Positions 1 to 5,619 of a stretch of 5,635 nucleotides of DNA are shown one piece after another. The notes under the pieces were generated by a model. It saw only the letters and a list, made by a program, of their open reading frames with translations. It ran no database searches and had not been told where the DNA came from. The translations under genes and the position numbers were made by a program. Source of the DNA: an uncultured bacterium (lineage in GTDB: Bacteria; Planctomycetota; UBA1135; UBA2386); contig CALKYL010000068.1 of assembly GCA_938003515.1 (NCBI GenBank), positions 1 to 5,635 on the forward strand, read 5' to 3'. Position 1 is the first letter of the stretch, and each line of letters starts with the position of its first letter.

Positions 1-21
1 CGTTTCGTCGTGCTGTATTTT

Positions 22-534
22 CTAGATCTGGTGCGTTCGGGCCATGGCGATGTACAGGTCGGTGCCGTTATCGATCTGGGCACAGGGGCTGTTCAACTCC
101 GTTACTTTCGGCTTGCCGACGAACCGCGGCGCGGGTCGTGCTTCGATGACCGAGCCATCCGCGCCGACTTGCATGATGCGAGCGTTCCACGGGACGGCGA
201 CGCCGGCCTCGAGCCACGCTTCGAGCTGCGCCCGCGGCGGCGGCGCGTGCTCGGCGAACGACAGCGAGACCCAGCCGCTCTTGCCGAGGCCGTAGCCGGT
301 CGGCTCGGCGCCCGGCAGATCGAGCGCGATCGAACACGACAGCGGCAGCTTCAGCGACAGGCTCGGCGGGTCGCCGGGCGCGCTGAGGTAGGCGAAGGTC
401 TTGTCCCGGACCGCAAGATCGAGGTGTCCCGGCCACGGCGACTTCAGGTGGGCGCCGGGAAAGCGCGCGAGGCCGTGTTCGCGCAGCGCGACGATCAGGC
501 CGGCCGCGCCGGCGGGACGGCGAGGTGACGCCAT
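22..534 (-). CDS. MmcQ/YjbR-family protein with an extended C-terminal tail
   Basis: The predicted protein has 170 residues, starts at ATG 534-532 and ends at TAG 24-22. Residues about 10-112 read as a YjbR (DUF419) domain. They show the N-terminal helix ending in FPGAH, the short SPWPGHLDLAV stretch, the KTFAYLS strand, the SLSLKLP strand, the diagnostic PTGYGLGKSGWVSL segment and a last helix around LEAWLEAG. The family is small and cytosolic, has a CyaY-like fold and is often labelled DNA-binding, but its molecular role is not firmly known. Members are usually about 110-125 residues. Here about 55 more residues follow, and I do not recognise them. Codons ending in A or T are commoner in this tail (about 11 of 53 by my count) than in the domain (about 11 of 117). 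The gene is divergent from the protease gene. The family call is fairly secure; the tail and any function are not. Confidence 0.8.
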   Translation of the reverse strand: MASPRRPAGAAGLIVALREHGLARFPGAHLKSPWPGHLDLAVRDKTFAYLSAPGDPPSLSLKLPLSCSIALDLPGAEPTGYGLGKSGWVSLSFAEHAPPPRAQLEAWLEAGVAVPWNARIMQVGADGSVIEARPAPRFVGKPKVTELNSPCAQIDNGTDLYIAMARTHQI

Positions 535-542
535 GACGGCGC

Positions 543-552
543 GATCCTAGCG
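543..552 (-). promoter_or_regulatory. Candidate -10 element (or AGGA ribosome binding site) for the YjbR gene
   Basis: Read on the minus strand, GCTAGGAT occupies 552-545, with the hexamer TAGGAT at 550-545 fitting a TAnnnT -10 box. It lies only 10 nt before the ATG at 534, so a transcript started from it would have a leader of only a few nucleotides. The same bases contain AGGA (548-545), which at 10 nt spacing could instead be a slightly distant Shine-Dalgarno sequence. No convincing -35 hexamer is visible at 16-18 nt. The assignment is an inference from motif similarity with the other gene starts in this window. Confidence 0.35.
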
Positions 553-578
553 GGGCCGTGCCCAAGGCGCGCGCGTTC

Positions 579-587
579 TGCTAGGGT
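579..587 (+). promoter_or_regulatory. Candidate extended -10 promoter of the metalloprotease gene
   Basis: TGCTAGGGT matches the extended -10 pattern TGnTAnnnT, with the hexamer at 582-587. Transcription would begin near 594 and leave a leader of about 60 nt before the ATG at 658. At 17-18 nt upstream only weak -35 matches exist (around 558-564, about 3 of 6 bases). The element overlaps the GTG at 586, which argues against using that GTG as the protein start. Confidence 0.4.
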
Positions 588-646
588 GCGTGCGCCACCG
601 CGCCCTGCCCCTCCCCTTCGCGACGCCCGCGGTCGCGACCGCCCTC

Positions 647-650
647 GGAG
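647..650 (+). promoter_or_regulatory. Ribosome binding site of the metalloprotease gene
   Basis: GGAG at 647-650 lies 7 nt before the ATG at 658. This is ideal Shine-Dalgarno spacing, and it selects 658 over the upstream in-frame GTG at 586 and the ATG at 664. Starting at 658 also leaves a normal signal peptide at the N-terminus. Starting at 586 would put 24 arginine- and proline-rich residues in front of it. Confidence 0.65.
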
Positions 651-657
651 CCAGCCG

Positions 658-2298
658 ATGCCCATGCCCTCGATCGCCGCCGTCCGTTCCCTCTGCGCCC
701 CGACCTGCGCGACGTTTCTGTGCGCCACGGTGCTGCTCGCCGGCGCCCTCGCCGCCCAGCAGACCGGGCCGGCGCTGTTCTCGAAGGCCGCCTCGGTGCC
801 CGCCGCGGCGACCGCGTGGGACGCGCGCGAGCGGGCGGCGACGCCGATGCTGACCCGCAGCCGCTTCGTGACCGTCGACACCGCGGCGATCGCGGCGGTG
901 CCGGCGATCGGCGCGCCGCCCCTCGGCACGCTGACCGCCGACCTGTTCGGCGCCGACCGCACGCTCGTCGTGCAGCGCGTGTCTTGGACGCTCGGCTACC
1001 GCGTGCTCACAGGTGACCTGCAGCCGACCGGCGGCCAGTTCCACGTCGTGCTCGCGCCGGACGGGACGGTGTCGGGCGTGCTGCACGACGGCGCCCGCTC
1101 GTTCGTGCTCGCGCGCGCCGGCGACACGGACGTGCACGTCGTGCAGGAGTTCGACCAGGCGCGCACGCCGCCGCACCTCGGCTGCGGCGTCGACCACAGC
1201 CTCGCGGTCGCCGTCCCGGCCGTGCCCGAGCCGGACCTGCCCAACTCGACCTGCGGCCAGCCGATCGTCGACATGCTCGTCGTCTACACGCCCCGCGCGC
1301 GGCAGAACGCCGGCGGCCAGAGCGCGATCGAAGCGACCATCGTCGGCGCGGTGGCCCAGGCCAACGCCGGCAACCAGGCGTCGGGGGTGCCGATCGAGTT
1401 CCGGCTCGTGCACGTCGCCGAGACGAACTACAACGAGCTCGGCACGAGCCAGGACCTCGGCCGGTTCCGCAACCCGACCGACGGCCACATGGACGAGGTG
1501 CACGCGCTGCGCGACGACTACGGCGCCGACCTGATGCACCTCGTCACCGACCCGGCCAGCCCGTCGTTCTGCGGCGTCGGCTACCTGATGACCAACCTGT
1601 CGACCGGGTTCTCGTCGTCGGCGTTCGCGGTCACGGTGCGCACGTGCATCCCCAACCACACGTTCACGCACGAGGCCGGCCACAACATGGGCAGCCACCA
1701 CGACCCGGCGAACGCGGGCAACGCGCTGTACGCGTACAGCTACGGCTACCGCACGCCGGACAACGCCTACCGCACGATCATGGCCTACGCTCCGGGCCAG
1801 CGCGTCAACCGCTGGTCGGGCCCGAACGTGCAGTACCAGGGCTACACGATGGGCGTCGCCCAGACCCAGGACAACGCGCTCTCGCTCGCCAACGCCGCGG
1901 CGACGATCAGCCAGTTCTTCGCCACGATGTCGCCGGTCTGGTGCGATCTGGCCGGCGGCATCCCGGGGGCCCAGGGCGTGCCGACCGCGCTCGGCGCGGG
2001 CACGATCGGACCGGCGCAGCCGCTGACGCTGACGATCCGCGACTACGCGGCCGGCGCCCCCGGCATCCTGATCGTCGGCGCCTCCGCCGCCAACGTGCCG
2101 CTGTTCGGCGGCACGCTGGTCCCCGCGATCGACGTCGCGGTCGGCATCACCGGCAACGGCGGCGACATCGTGCACGACGCGAGCTGGCTCGCGAACCTGT
2201 CGCCCGGCATGCAGGCGTGGCTGCAGGTCGCGTTCGTCGACGGCGCGGCGAGCCAGGGCATCGCCGCGAGCGACGGCATCGTCGTGACGCGGCCGTGA
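658..2298 (+). CDS. Secreted reprolysin-like zinc metalloprotease (M12B/M72 type)
   Basis: This is a 546-residue preproprotein predicted to hydrolyse peptide bonds outside the cytoplasm. Residues 1-32 form a Sec signal peptide: Arg10, a hydrophobic stretch at about 18-31, and cleavage likely at ALA|AQ. Residues about 33-200 look like a propeptide. The catalytic domain (about 204-425) opens with the strand VDMLVVYTPRAR and carries the zinc site HEAGHNMGSHHD at 338-349. The zinc ligands are His338, His342 and His348, with catalytic Glu339. The Met-turn follows in RTIMAY (Met375), and then come the family-typical WSGPNVQYQG and DNALSLANAA segments. The Asp after the third His fits reprolysin-like and peptidyl-Asp (M72) peptidases; cleavage specificity cannot be read from the sequence. 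A separate C-terminal domain spans about 429-546. Cysteines outside the signal peptide are 176, 199, 305, 330 and 429. The gene diverges from the YjbR gene and is followed by a stem-loop, so it is probably monocistronic. Confidence 0.9.
   Translation: MPMPSIAAVRSLCAPTCATFLCATVLLAGALAAQQTGPALFSKAASVPAAATAWDARERAATPMLTRSRFVTVDTAAIAAVPAIGAPPLGTLTADLFGADRTLVVQRVSWTLGYRVLTGDLQPTGGQFHVVLAPDGTVSGVLHDGARSFVLARAGDTDVHVVQEFDQARTPPHLGCGVDHSLAVAVPAVPEPDLPNSTCGQPIVDMLVVYTPRARQNAGGQSAIEATIVGAVAQANAGNQASGVPIEFRLVHVAETNYNELGTSQDLGRFRNPTDGHMDEVHALRDDYGADLMHLVTDPASPSFCGVGYLMTNLSTGFSSSAFAVTVRTCIPNHTFTHEAGHNMGSHHDPANAGNALYAYSYGYRTPDNAYRTIMAYAPGQRVNRWSGPNVQYQGYTMGVAQTQDNALSLANAAATISQFFATMSPVWCDLAGGIPGAQGVPTALGAGTIGPAQPLTLTIRDYAAGAPGILIVGASAANVPLFGGTLVPAIDVAVGITGNGGDIVHDASWLANLSPGMQAWLQVAFVDGAASQGIAASDGIVVTRP
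1942..2295 (+). other. C-terminal beta-rich domain of the metalloprotease, unassigned function
   Basis: Residues 429-546 of the protease form a compact module after the catalytic domain. It begins at CDLAGGIPGAQGVPTALGAG, then has alternating hydrophobic strands around PLTLTI and GILIVGAS, a FGGTLVPAIDV motif, a MQAWLQVAFVD strand and a closing QGIAASDGIVV. From memory this matches a module at the C-termini of many otherwise unrelated exported proteins of high-GC planctomycetes, with the pattern G-PG-x-G-x-PTL, then GG-x-LVP-x-PD, then Q-x-W-x-x-D and G-x-ASN. A role in surface retention, sorting or binding is inference only. Confidence 0.55.
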
Positions 2299-2299
2299 C

Positions 2300-2333
2300 C
2301 GCGAGGCCGCCGCGTGCGCGGTGGCCCTCCGCG
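2300..2333 (+). terminator. GC-rich stem-loop just after the metalloprotease stop codon
   Basis: The arm gaggccgccgcg (2303-2314) pairs with cgcggtggccctc (2317-2329), with one G-T wobble and one bulged C. The pairing continues outward through 2300-2302 with 2331-2333. The centre TG must open to a loop of about 4 nt. The structure begins 2 nt after the TGA at 2296-2298. No T-tract follows, so it is not a canonical intrinsic terminator; it may act as a 3'-end stabiliser or a factor-assisted terminator. GC-rich DNA forms stems easily, which limits confidence. Confidence 0.45.
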
Positions 2334-2341
2334 ACCGGGAC

Positions 2342-2349
2342 GCTACGCT
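2342..2349 (+). promoter_or_regulatory. Candidate -10 element of the DUF1592 gene
   Basis: GCTACGCT contains the hexamer TACGCT (2344-2349), which fits TAnnnT, and lies 16 nt before the ATG at 2366. It would give a very short leader of about 10 nt, in keeping with the absence of any Shine-Dalgarno sequence before this start. No clear -35 hexamer is seen. The support is its shared form with the elements before the other three genes. Confidence 0.35.
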
Positions 2350-2365
2350 GTCCGTTCGTCACACC

Positions 2366-5300
2366 ATGCCAGCGCAGATCCGCCTCCGCGTCGCCAGCGT
2401 GCTGGCGGCGCTCGCCTGTGCCTCGTGGGCCCTGCCGCCGCGCGGAGCGACGGCGCCCGCCGGCGGGATCGCTCGGGATCCGGCAGCCCAGGATCCGGTG
2501 GCTCAGGATCCGGTGGCACAGGATCCGCGGTCGATCGACTTCGCGCGCGACGTGAGGCCCGTGCTCGCGCGGCTCTGCCTGCGCTGCCACGGCCCCGAGA
2601 AGCAGAAGGGCGACGTGCGGCTCGACACGCTCGACCCCGCGATGGCCGCGCGCGCCGACGCCGAGGGCTGGCACGCGGCGCTCGACATGCTGCGGAGCGG
2701 CGAGATGCCGCCCGACGACGAACCGCAGCCGAGCGACCAGGAGCGCCGGCTGCTCGTCACCTGGCTCGACGGGGCGCTGGCCGCGGCCGCCGACCGGTTC
2801 GCGGGCGAGCACGGCGCCGTGCTGCGGCGGCTCACCCGCGCGCAGTACACCCACGCGCTGCAGGACGTGCTCGGCATCGACGCGGACTTCGGCCGCACGC
2901 TGCCGGCCGACGCGCTCGGCAAGGGCGGGTTCTCCAACGACGGCGGCGCGCTGCACGCCTCGCCGCTCTACCTCGAGACCTGCCAGGAGATCGCCCGCGA
3001 CGCGCTGCGGCGCGCGATCGCCACCGGGCCCAGGCCCGCGAGCACCCGGTATCGCGTGACGTTCGGCCGCGGCATCGGCGCGGGCCGGATCGCGGGCCAC
3101 ACCGGCGGCTACCAGTCGGTGCCGCTCTCGACCGACGACTTCGTGGTCGAACTGCTCGACGAGCGCGGCGCGCCGGTGACCGGCGGCAGCGACGAGGACC
3201 GGGCCGAACGCGAGCGGGTGCAGCGCCGCATCAGCGTCGGCCTGCGCGGCTCCGGCCAGGACCGCTTCCGCGTCGTCGACGAGGGCATGATCCTGCTGTC
3301 GGCGCTGCCGCACCGCGAGGTCGTGCCGCAGGCCTGGCAGGGCCCGTCGCCCAACCTCAAGCTCGAGATGCAGCGCTGCTGGCCGCGCGAGGGCGCGTTC
3401 GCGATGCGGGTGGTCGCGTCGCGCGGCTACGTGCCGCCGTTGCGCAAGGAGCTGCTGGTCGCGCTCGACGACGTCGAGGGCGGGCCCGCGGCGCTCGCCG
3501 CGCTCGGGGCGGGCGGCGGGCTCGCGGCCCCGGACGGCGCGCTCGTGCTGTCGGCGCGACAGAGCGACCAGCGCAGGAACCTGCGGGAACACGACGGCGG
3601 TGACCTGCTGCTGCCGGTCGACGTGCCGAAGGACAGCAAGGCGCGGCTCGGCTTCGCCGTGCCCGAGGACGGCTTCTACCAGGTCGACCTCGTGCATCCG
3701 CTGGCCCCGCCCGACGCGATGCCGTCGGTGCGCCTGCGCCTCGCCGGCCACCACCTCGACCAGCGGCTGCAGCTGGCGGGCGACGCGCCCGGCGGCACCG
3801 CGCCCGCCGCGCCGGACGACGCCCGGCGCGTCGTCACGCCGCTCGGCGTCGCCGGCCTGCGCGCCGGACGCCACCACCTCGAGGTCGGCGGCCCGTTCTT
3901 CGTCGGCTTCTCGCACGTCGTCGTGACGCCGCTCGGCGACGACCACCCGCTGGTCGTGCGCCTGACGCGCGCGCACGAAGCGCAGGACCGGGCGGTCGCG
4001 CACCTGGTGCCGTCGATCCGGCCGCTGATCGGCACGCGCACCGACGACGGCATGGACTACACGACCTTCGACGAGCCGCAGGACGTCCTCGCGCCGCTCG
4101 GCGAGCCCGCGACCTACGAGTTCCGGGGCCGGCTCGAGGACCTGCCGATCCCCGCGCCCGACTCGGGCGACACCGAGGTGCTCAGCGGTTTCCTGTTGCT
4201 CGGGCTGTGGAACGACCACCTGGTCAAGTCGCCGCGCGAGACCGGGCCGCCTCTGTGCGTGCGCTCGATCGAGTTCGAGGCGCCGCTCGCCGACGCGTGG
4301 CCGCCCGCGTCGCACCGGCGCATCTTCTTCGACGCGGACGAGCGCTCCGACGACGACGCCTACGCCGAGGCCGTGCTGCGGCGCTTCGTCGGCCGGGCGT
4401 TCCGCCGCCCCGCGCGCGACGACGAGGTCTCGCGCTACGCGGCGTTCTTCCGCGACGTGCGGCCGGAGTTCGGGACGTTCGAGGCGGCGATGCAGGAGGT
4501 GCTCGTCGCGGTCTTGTGCTCGCCCGAGTTCCTGTTCCTGTGCGAGCCCGAGGACGAGCTCGGCCCGGACGGCGCGCTCGCCGACTGGATGCTCGCCAAC
4601 CGGCTGGCGTTCTTCCTTTGGAACGGCCCGCCCGACGACGAGCTGCGCCGGCTCGCCGACGCGGGCCGGCTGCGCGAGGAGCTGCTCGACCAGGTCGACC
4701 GGCTGCTCGACGATCCCCGCAGCGAACGCTTCGTGCGCCGGTTCACCGCCGAGTGGTTGCGCCTCGACCGCCACGACGGCGTGACGATCGACGTCGGCCG
4801 GCACCGCGACTACACGCGCTTCGTGCAGCGCGACATGCGGGCCGAGACGATCGCGTTCGTGCACCACGTGCTGCGGCACGACCTGCCGGTCGAGACGTTC
4901 GTCGCCGCGGACTTCGCGCTGTGGAACCAGAACCTCGCCGAGTTCTACGGCCTGCCCGACGCGGCGACGCAGGTCCCCGGCCAGGCGCTGCGGCCGGTGC
5001 CGGTGCCCGCGTCGCTCCCGGAGCGGCGCGCGGGCCTGCTCTCGCACGGCGCGTTCCTCGCCGGCCACTCCGACGGCCGCGAGCCGCACCCGATCAAGCG
5101 CGCGGTCTGGCTGAAGGCGCGGCTGCTCGGCGACGAGCCGCCGCCGCCGCCGCCGAACGTGCCGGACCTCGACCCGGACACGCCCGGCTTCGACCGCATG
5201 ACCCTCAAGCAGAAGCTCGAGGCGCACCGCGACCACGCGTCGTGTCGCGACTGCCACGCGGGCATCGACCCGTACGGGTTCGCCTTCGAGCGCCTCAGCG

Positions 5301-5599
5301 CGGTCGGCCGACCCGAGCCCGAGCGCAACGGCCTGCCGGTCGACGCGACGTCGACCCTGCCCGACGGCAGCCGCGTCGACGGCCTCGCCGGGATGCAGCA
5401 GTGGCTGCTCGGCAGGAGCCGCGACGCGCTGACCGGCCCGTTCGTCGAGCACCTGTTCGCCTACGCGCTCGGCCGCGAGGTGCGCTTCGCCGACGAGCGC
5501 GAGCTCGACGCGATCGAACACCAGGTCCGCCTCGCTGGCCGCCGGGCCCGGGCGGTGGTCCGTGCTATCGTGGCGTCGCCGTCGTTCCTGACCAAGTAG
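2366..5599 (+). CDS. Exported planctomycete-type cytochrome c / DUF1592 domain protein
   Basis: The protein has 1,077 residues. Residues 1 to about 25 form a signal peptide (Arg6, Arg8, then a VASVLAALACASWAL core), and residues 37-55 are a DPVAQ-repeat linker. A PSCyt1-like haem module follows, with CLRCH at 71-75 and probable axial Met114 in GEMPP. Then come DUF1587 (about 152-217, LRRLTRAQY), a long central region (about 229-645) with GIGAGRIAGHTGGYQSVPL, LIGTRTDDGMDY and WNDHLVK, DUF1595 (about 650-712), DUF1592 (about 704-835, SPEFLF and LANRLAFFLW), DUF1588 (about 885-985, HGAFLAGHSDGREPHPIKRA, PPPPPPNVP, CRDCH at 960-964) and DUF1585 (about 1021-1077, HLFAYALGRE). It is probably periplasmic and redox-active through covalent haem; the family's substrate is unknown to me. 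ATG 2366 was chosen because it gives a clean signal peptide, and the GTG at 2321 lies inside the preceding stem-loop. Family assignment is secure, function is not. Confidence 0.92.
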   Translation: MPAQIRLRVASVLAALACASWALPPRGATAPAGGIARDPAAQDPVAQDPVAQDPRSIDFARDVRPVLARLCLRCHGPEKQKGDVRLDTLDPAMAARADAEGWHAALDMLRSGEMPPDDEPQPSDQERRLLVTWLDGALAAAADRFAGEHGAVLRRLTRAQYTHALQDVLGIDADFGRTLPADALGKGGFSNDGGALHASPLYLETCQEIARDALRRAIATGPRPASTRYRVTFGRGIGAGRIAGHTGGYQSVPLSTDDFVVELLDERGAPVTGGSDEDRAERERVQRRISVGLRGSGQDRFRVVDEGMILLSALPHREVVPQAWQGPSPNLKLEMQRCWPREGAFAMRVVASRGYVPPLRKELLVALDDVEGGPAALAALGAGGGLAAPDGALVLSARQSDQRRNLREHDGGDLLLPVDVPKDSKARLGFAVPEDGFYQVDLVHPLAPPDAMPSVRLRLAGHHLDQRLQLAGDAPGGTAPAAPDDARRVVTPLGVAGLRAGRHHLEVGGPFFVGFSHVVVTPLGDDHPLVVRLTRAHEAQDRAVAHLVPSIRPLIGTRTDDGMDYTTFDEPQDVLAPLGEPATYEFRGRLEDLPIPAPDSGDTEVLSGFLLLGLWNDHLVKSPRETGPPLCVRSIEFEAPLADAWPPASHRRIFFDADERSDDDAYAEAVLRRFVGRAFRRPARDDEVSRYAAFFRDVRPEFGTFEAAMQEVLVAVLCSPEFLFLCEPEDELGPDGALADWMLANRLAFFLWNGPPDDELRRLADAGRLREELLDQVDRLLDDPRSERFVRRFTAEWLRLDRHDGVTIDVGRHRDYTRFVQRDMRAETIAFVHHVLRHDLPVETFVAADFALWNQNLAEFYGLPDAATQVPGQALRPVPVPASLPERRAGLLSHGAFLAGHSDGREPHPIKRAVWLKARLLGDEPPPPPPNVPDLDPDTPGFDRMTLKQKLEAHRDHASCRDCHAGIDPYGFAFERLSAVGRPEPERNGLPVDATSTLPDGSRVDGLAGMQQWLLGRSRDALTGPFVEHLFAYALGREVRFADERELDAIEHQVRLAGRRARAVVRAIVASPSFLTK
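2476..2526 (+). repeat. 15-bp tandem repeat with phased GGATCC, encoding (QDPVA)n linker
   Basis: GGATCC occurs at 2476, 2491, 2506 and 2521, exactly 15 bp apart. Units two and three (GGATCCGGTGGCTCA and GGATCCGGTGGCACA) differ at one base, and the first unit differs more. The array is in frame and codes for D-P-A/V-A-Q repeats (Asp38, 43, 48 and 53) between the signal peptide and the haem module. Its aspartates use GAT, whereas GAC dominates the rest of the gene, so the nucleotide repeat itself is conserved. This suggests growth by slippage. Confidence 0.85.
2576..2590 (+). other. First haem c attachment site, CLRCH
   Basis: Codons for Cys71-Leu-Arg-Cys74-His75 form a CxxCH motif for covalent haem attachment with His75 as proximal ligand. 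The flanking DVRPVLARLC and CHGPEKQKGDVRLDTL are typical of planctomycete PSCyt1 modules. Met114, in GEMPP, is the likely distal ligand. Confidence 0.85.
5243..5257 (+). other. Second haem c attachment site, CRDCH, in DUF1588
   Basis: Codons for Cys960-Arg-Asp-Cys963-His964 form a second CxxCH, followed by AGIDPYGFAFE. This is the conserved cytochrome-like motif of the DUF1588 (PSCyt3) domain, preceded here by HRDHAS. Haem binding at this site is predicted from the motif only, and the distal ligand cannot be identified from the sequence. Confidence 0.65.
5563..5571 (+). promoter_or_regulatory. Candidate extended -10 inside the 3' end of the DUF1592 gene
   Basis: TGCTATCGT matches TGnTAnnnT, with the hexamer TATCGT at 5566-5571, 48 nt before the ATG at 5620. 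It lies within the last codons of the upstream gene, where T-ending codons cluster (GCT 5534, CGT 5561, GCT 5564) although such codons are otherwise rare in this gene. That is consistent with a constraint on the DNA beyond coding. No -35 match is clear. Confidence 0.3.
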
Positions 5600-5619
5600 C
5601 CCTCCCCCCGCGCGATCCC

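Noticed and set aside
10..528. Plus-strand open frame opposite the YjbR gene
   Set aside because: The product is Arg-rich without recognisable motifs, whereas the minus strand shows the PTGYGLGKSGW signature of YjbR.
586..657. Upstream GTG start giving a 570-residue protease
   Set aside because: The extra 24 residues are Arg/Pro-rich and would bury the signal peptide, the GTG overlaps the candidate -10 box, and ATG 658 has GGAG at ideal spacing.
547..2175. Long minus-strand open frame of 542 codons opposite the protease gene
   Set aside because: Its product is a low-complexity run of Arg, Ala, Val, His and Asp, which is what the complement of G/C-ending codons gives. The plus strand has a clear catalytic domain, so this is a high-GC shadow.
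2321..2365. Upstream GTG start giving a 1,092-residue DUF1592 protein
   Set aside because: The GTG lies inside the stem-loop after the protease gene, and the added residues would precede an otherwise normal signal peptide.
2399..2430. Lipoprotein box at LAALAC in the DUF1592 protein
   Set aside because: The residues before the Cys are A-L-A rather than the usual L-[AS]-[GA], and a non-lipidated signal peptide fits as well. It remains possible but is not supported enough to call.
2476..2526. Cloning or adapter artefact because of repeated BamHI sites (GGATCC)
   Set aside because: The repeat is in frame, codes for a plausible linker of the right composition and is flanked on both sides by native coding sequence.
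2314..3603. Plus-strand open frame of 429 codons overlapping the start of the DUF1592 gene
   Set aside because: It is Arg/Ala-rich out-of-frame translation of a region whose correct frame has a signal peptide, CxxCH and DUF1587.
5138..5155. Run of six CCG codons as a microsatellite
   Set aside because: The PPPPPPNVP stretch is a conserved feature of DUF1588 domains, so the run is explained by the protein.
2147..5521. Minus-strand open frame of 1,124 codons opposite the DUF1592 gene
   Set aside because: Same compositional artefact: rich in Arg, Val, Ala, Glu and His, with no domain motif, and it crosses the intergenic region between two well-supported plus-strand genes.
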